Assembly: GCA_018658685.1 (NCBI GenBank)
Contig: JABHUT010000021.1
Coordinates: forward strand, 1-7,025
Reading direction: 5' to 3'
DNA length: 7,025 nucleotides
Origin: Alphaproteobacteria bacterium
Lineage (GTDB): Bacteria; Pseudomonadota; Alphaproteobacteria; MED-G09
The position numbers and the translations under genes were made by a program. Below are positions 6,118-7,025 of the stretch, piece after piece. The stretch's first letter is position 1; the number at the start of each line of letters is the position of its first letter. The notes beneath the pieces were generated by a model, which saw only the letters and a list, made by a program, of their open reading frames with translations, searched no databases and was not told where the DNA came from.

Positions 6118-6663
6118 TTAACCAAGTGGAACTCCAGACAAGTATTCATGATAGTTGTATGCCAAAGAAGTAATTAAAACTGCAACAACAACTGACAAAA
6201 CATCATAAAGTATCTTTGCTTCATATAATTTCTTCTCTTCTTTTTTGAATTCAGAAACCAAAATATCTAAAACTGAGTAAGCTAAAAATGCACCAAAAAG
6301 AATAACTGAAATTATGTCTGGATTGACAGCTAGATGTAATAGCGCCCAAATACCAATCCCTATTGACATGGGATGTTTTGTTATTTTTTTAAGGTGTGTT
6401 GGTAGATAAGCGGCAACCAAAAAAGTTAAGGAAAAAAACATAACATATTCAGAATATGCATAGGCATGTGAATATATTGGATATAGATTATCGATTGCGC
6501 GTTCATAGCCAAATATGATCATTAATAAGCCAATTAAGCTTATAAAGGAAAAAGTTCCCATATAAGGATTCTCGCCTAGCCTAGAGTACAAAGCACTTTT
6601 CGTTTTGGGGAAAAATGGAACTAAATGAATTCCAAAAAAAATTATTAACCCTGTTGCGAACAT
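6118..6663 (-). CDS. NnrU family integral membrane protein
   Basis: This 181-residue multi-helix membrane protein belongs to the NnrU family (Pfam PF07298). The N-terminal 'IIFFGIHLVPFFP' carries H13. It is followed by 'SRLGENPYMGTFSFISLIGLLMIIFGY' (split by a conserved RLGE loop, residues 28-31), then 'KHPMSIGIGIWALLHLAVNPD' (96-116) with H97 and H110, and 'VILFGAFLAYSVLD'. About six hydrophobic segments are present; a charged EFKKEEKK loop precedes the last one. NnrU was named from a nitric-oxide reduction gene cluster, but no denitrification gene is nearby and most members have unknown function; related proteins include isoprenoid-modifying membrane enzymes. The ATG is preceded by AAGGGGGAG. 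It lies between the two copies of the 38-bp repeat. Confidence 0.88.
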   Translation of the reverse strand: MFATGLIIFFGIHLVPFFPKTKSALYSRLGENPYMGTFSFISLIGLLMIIFGYERAIDNLYPIYSHAYAYSEYVMFFSLTFLVAAYLPTHLKKITKHPMSIGIGIWALLHLAVNPDIISVILFGAFLAYSVLDILVSEFKKEEKKLYEAKILYDVLSVVVAVLITSLAYNYHEYLSGVPLG

Positions 6664-6665
6664 AA

Positions 6666-6674
6666 CTCCCCCTT
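6666..6674 (-). promoter_or_regulatory. Ribosome binding site of the NnrU-like gene
   Basis: The minus strand reads AAGGGGGAG ending two bases before the ATG at 6663; the AAGG part has the normal spacing of seven bases. It fixes the start codon. Confidence 0.65.
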
Positions 6675-6678
6675 GTTT

Positions 6679-6734
6679 TTATTCACTGTTCTGAATTACT
6701 CCACAGTAACGGAGTTTATTGAAACAGTGAATAA
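6679..6734. repeat. 56-base two-tier hairpin with 38-bp repeat copy 2
   Basis: Outer arms TTATTCACTGTT (6679-6690) and AACAGTGAATAA (6723-6734) are perfectly complementary over 12 bases. After a symmetric seven-base internal loop, ACTCC (6698-6702) and GGAGT (6711-6715) pair around an eight-base loop ACAGTAAC. The right part (6697-6734) is copy 2 of the 38-bp repeat. The element fills almost the whole spacer between the stop codon at 6740 and the NnrU-like gene. It could be a transcript-processing or attenuation hairpin, a dispersed intergenic repeat, or a protein-binding site. Confidence 0.7.
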
Positions 6735-6739
6735 CTTTT

Positions 6740-7024
6740 TCACGGAGTCAAAGTTTTCTTATTCCAGTATGAGATGATTGGCGTAATCACCACCGTCGGT
6801 AACACCCACCATACCCATTCAGGTTCAAAAGGAGGATTAACAACTAAAACAGCTGTGATCACTGCAATAGTTCCTCCCATCATATTTGTTAAGTGTCTCG
6901 AAATTCTCTCTTTTCCTGTTGCAGAATTATTTTTATAACTCCTAAAATCAGCATAACCCAAAGTAATAGATAAAAGTCCGAAAACCAAAAGCACGATATA
7001 TTGGGTATTACTATTCAAGAAATA
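6740..7024 (-). CDS. Membrane protein, DUF2306-like C-terminus (5' partial)
   Basis: The frame is open to the right edge. A start at 7018 would need TTG, has no ribosome binding site, and codons TAT-TTC precede it in frame, so the gene most likely begins outside the window. About 94 codons are visible. They encode a hydrophobic segment near 'YIVLLVFGLLSITLGYADF', a basic loop, 'ISRHLTNMMGGTIAVITAVLVVN' and a last helix 'WVWWVLPTVVITPIISYW'. The 'RH..NMMGG.IA..TA.LVVN' and 'LPT...TP.I' patterns recall the C-terminal end of DUF2306-type membrane proteins of about 200 residues. Function is unknown. The family match is from memory of the pattern and is moderate only. Confidence 0.6.
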   Translation of the reverse strand, partial: YFLNSNTQYIVLLVFGLLSITLGYADFRSYKNNSATGKERISRHLTNMMGGTIAVITAVLVVNPPFEPEWVWWVLPTVVITPIISYWNKKTLTP

Positions 7025-7025
7025 G

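Noticed and set aside
6679..6734. Integron attC recombination site
   Set aside because: The palindrome and its position after a stop codon recall attC sites, but the core consensus RYYYAAC / GTTRRRY is not present at the ends (GAATAAC and GTTATTC instead). No integrase is seen, and copy 1 lacks the outer stem.
7016..7018. TTG as the start codon of the rightmost gene
   Set aside because: The frame stays open to the window edge, no ribosome binding site is visible, and the encoded part looks like the C-terminal portion of a longer protein.

Overview
The window is very AT-rich and gene-dense. It holds ten protein-coding genes, eight complete and two cut by the window edges, with short AT-rich spacers and no rRNA, tRNA, CRISPR array, insertion sequence or phage gene. 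No stretch longer than about 300 bases lacks a gene. The mix of genes (PsiE-like, NnrU-like, an EmrE-type SMR pump, a long FabH-like ketosynthase, a Rieske oxygenase, a DUF2855 protein) together with compactness and low GC suggests a streamlined proteobacterium, most likely a marine gammaproteobacterium of the SAR86 type. That assignment is inference from gene content and composition only.

Layout. At the left edge a DoxX-family membrane protein gene runs rightward (5' end missing). It converges on a leftward gene block, and an AT-rich hairpin with T-runs on both sides (415-442) probably terminates both. All other genes lie on the minus strand. Read in the direction of transcription from the right edge, they are: a membrane protein fragment resembling the C-terminus of DUF2306-type proteins (5' end outside the window); an NnrU-family membrane protein; a FabH-like beta-ketoacyl synthase III translationally coupled (TAATG) to an SMR-family transporter; a PsiE-like membrane protein; and a four-gene block of Rieske oxygenase, METTL7-like SAM methyltransferase, four-helix membrane protein of unknown function, and DUF2855 protein.

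How the genes may work together. The Rieske-methyltransferase-membrane protein-DUF2855 block looks like one transcription unit, with gaps of 20, 87 and 33 bases, a strong ribosome binding site at its head and a terminator at its tail. It combines an oxygenase, a methyltransferase and a zinc-less MDR-like nucleotide-binding protein, which suggests modification or breakdown of a small hydrophobic molecule. The substrate cannot be read from the sequence, and the electron-transfer partners of the oxygenase are not in the window.

Regulatory structure. Two repeated non-coding elements stand out. A 38-bp element (33/38 identical) lies between stop and start codon in two consecutive spacers, upstream of the NnrU-like gene and of the ketosynthase. 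It contains a CTCCGTTAC-type inverted repeat placed where a -35 box would be expected, and one copy sits in a 56-base two-tier hairpin. An identical 16-bp sequence containing TTGATA lies upstream of both the PsiE-like gene and the Rieske block. These two shared elements are the least explained signals in the window.
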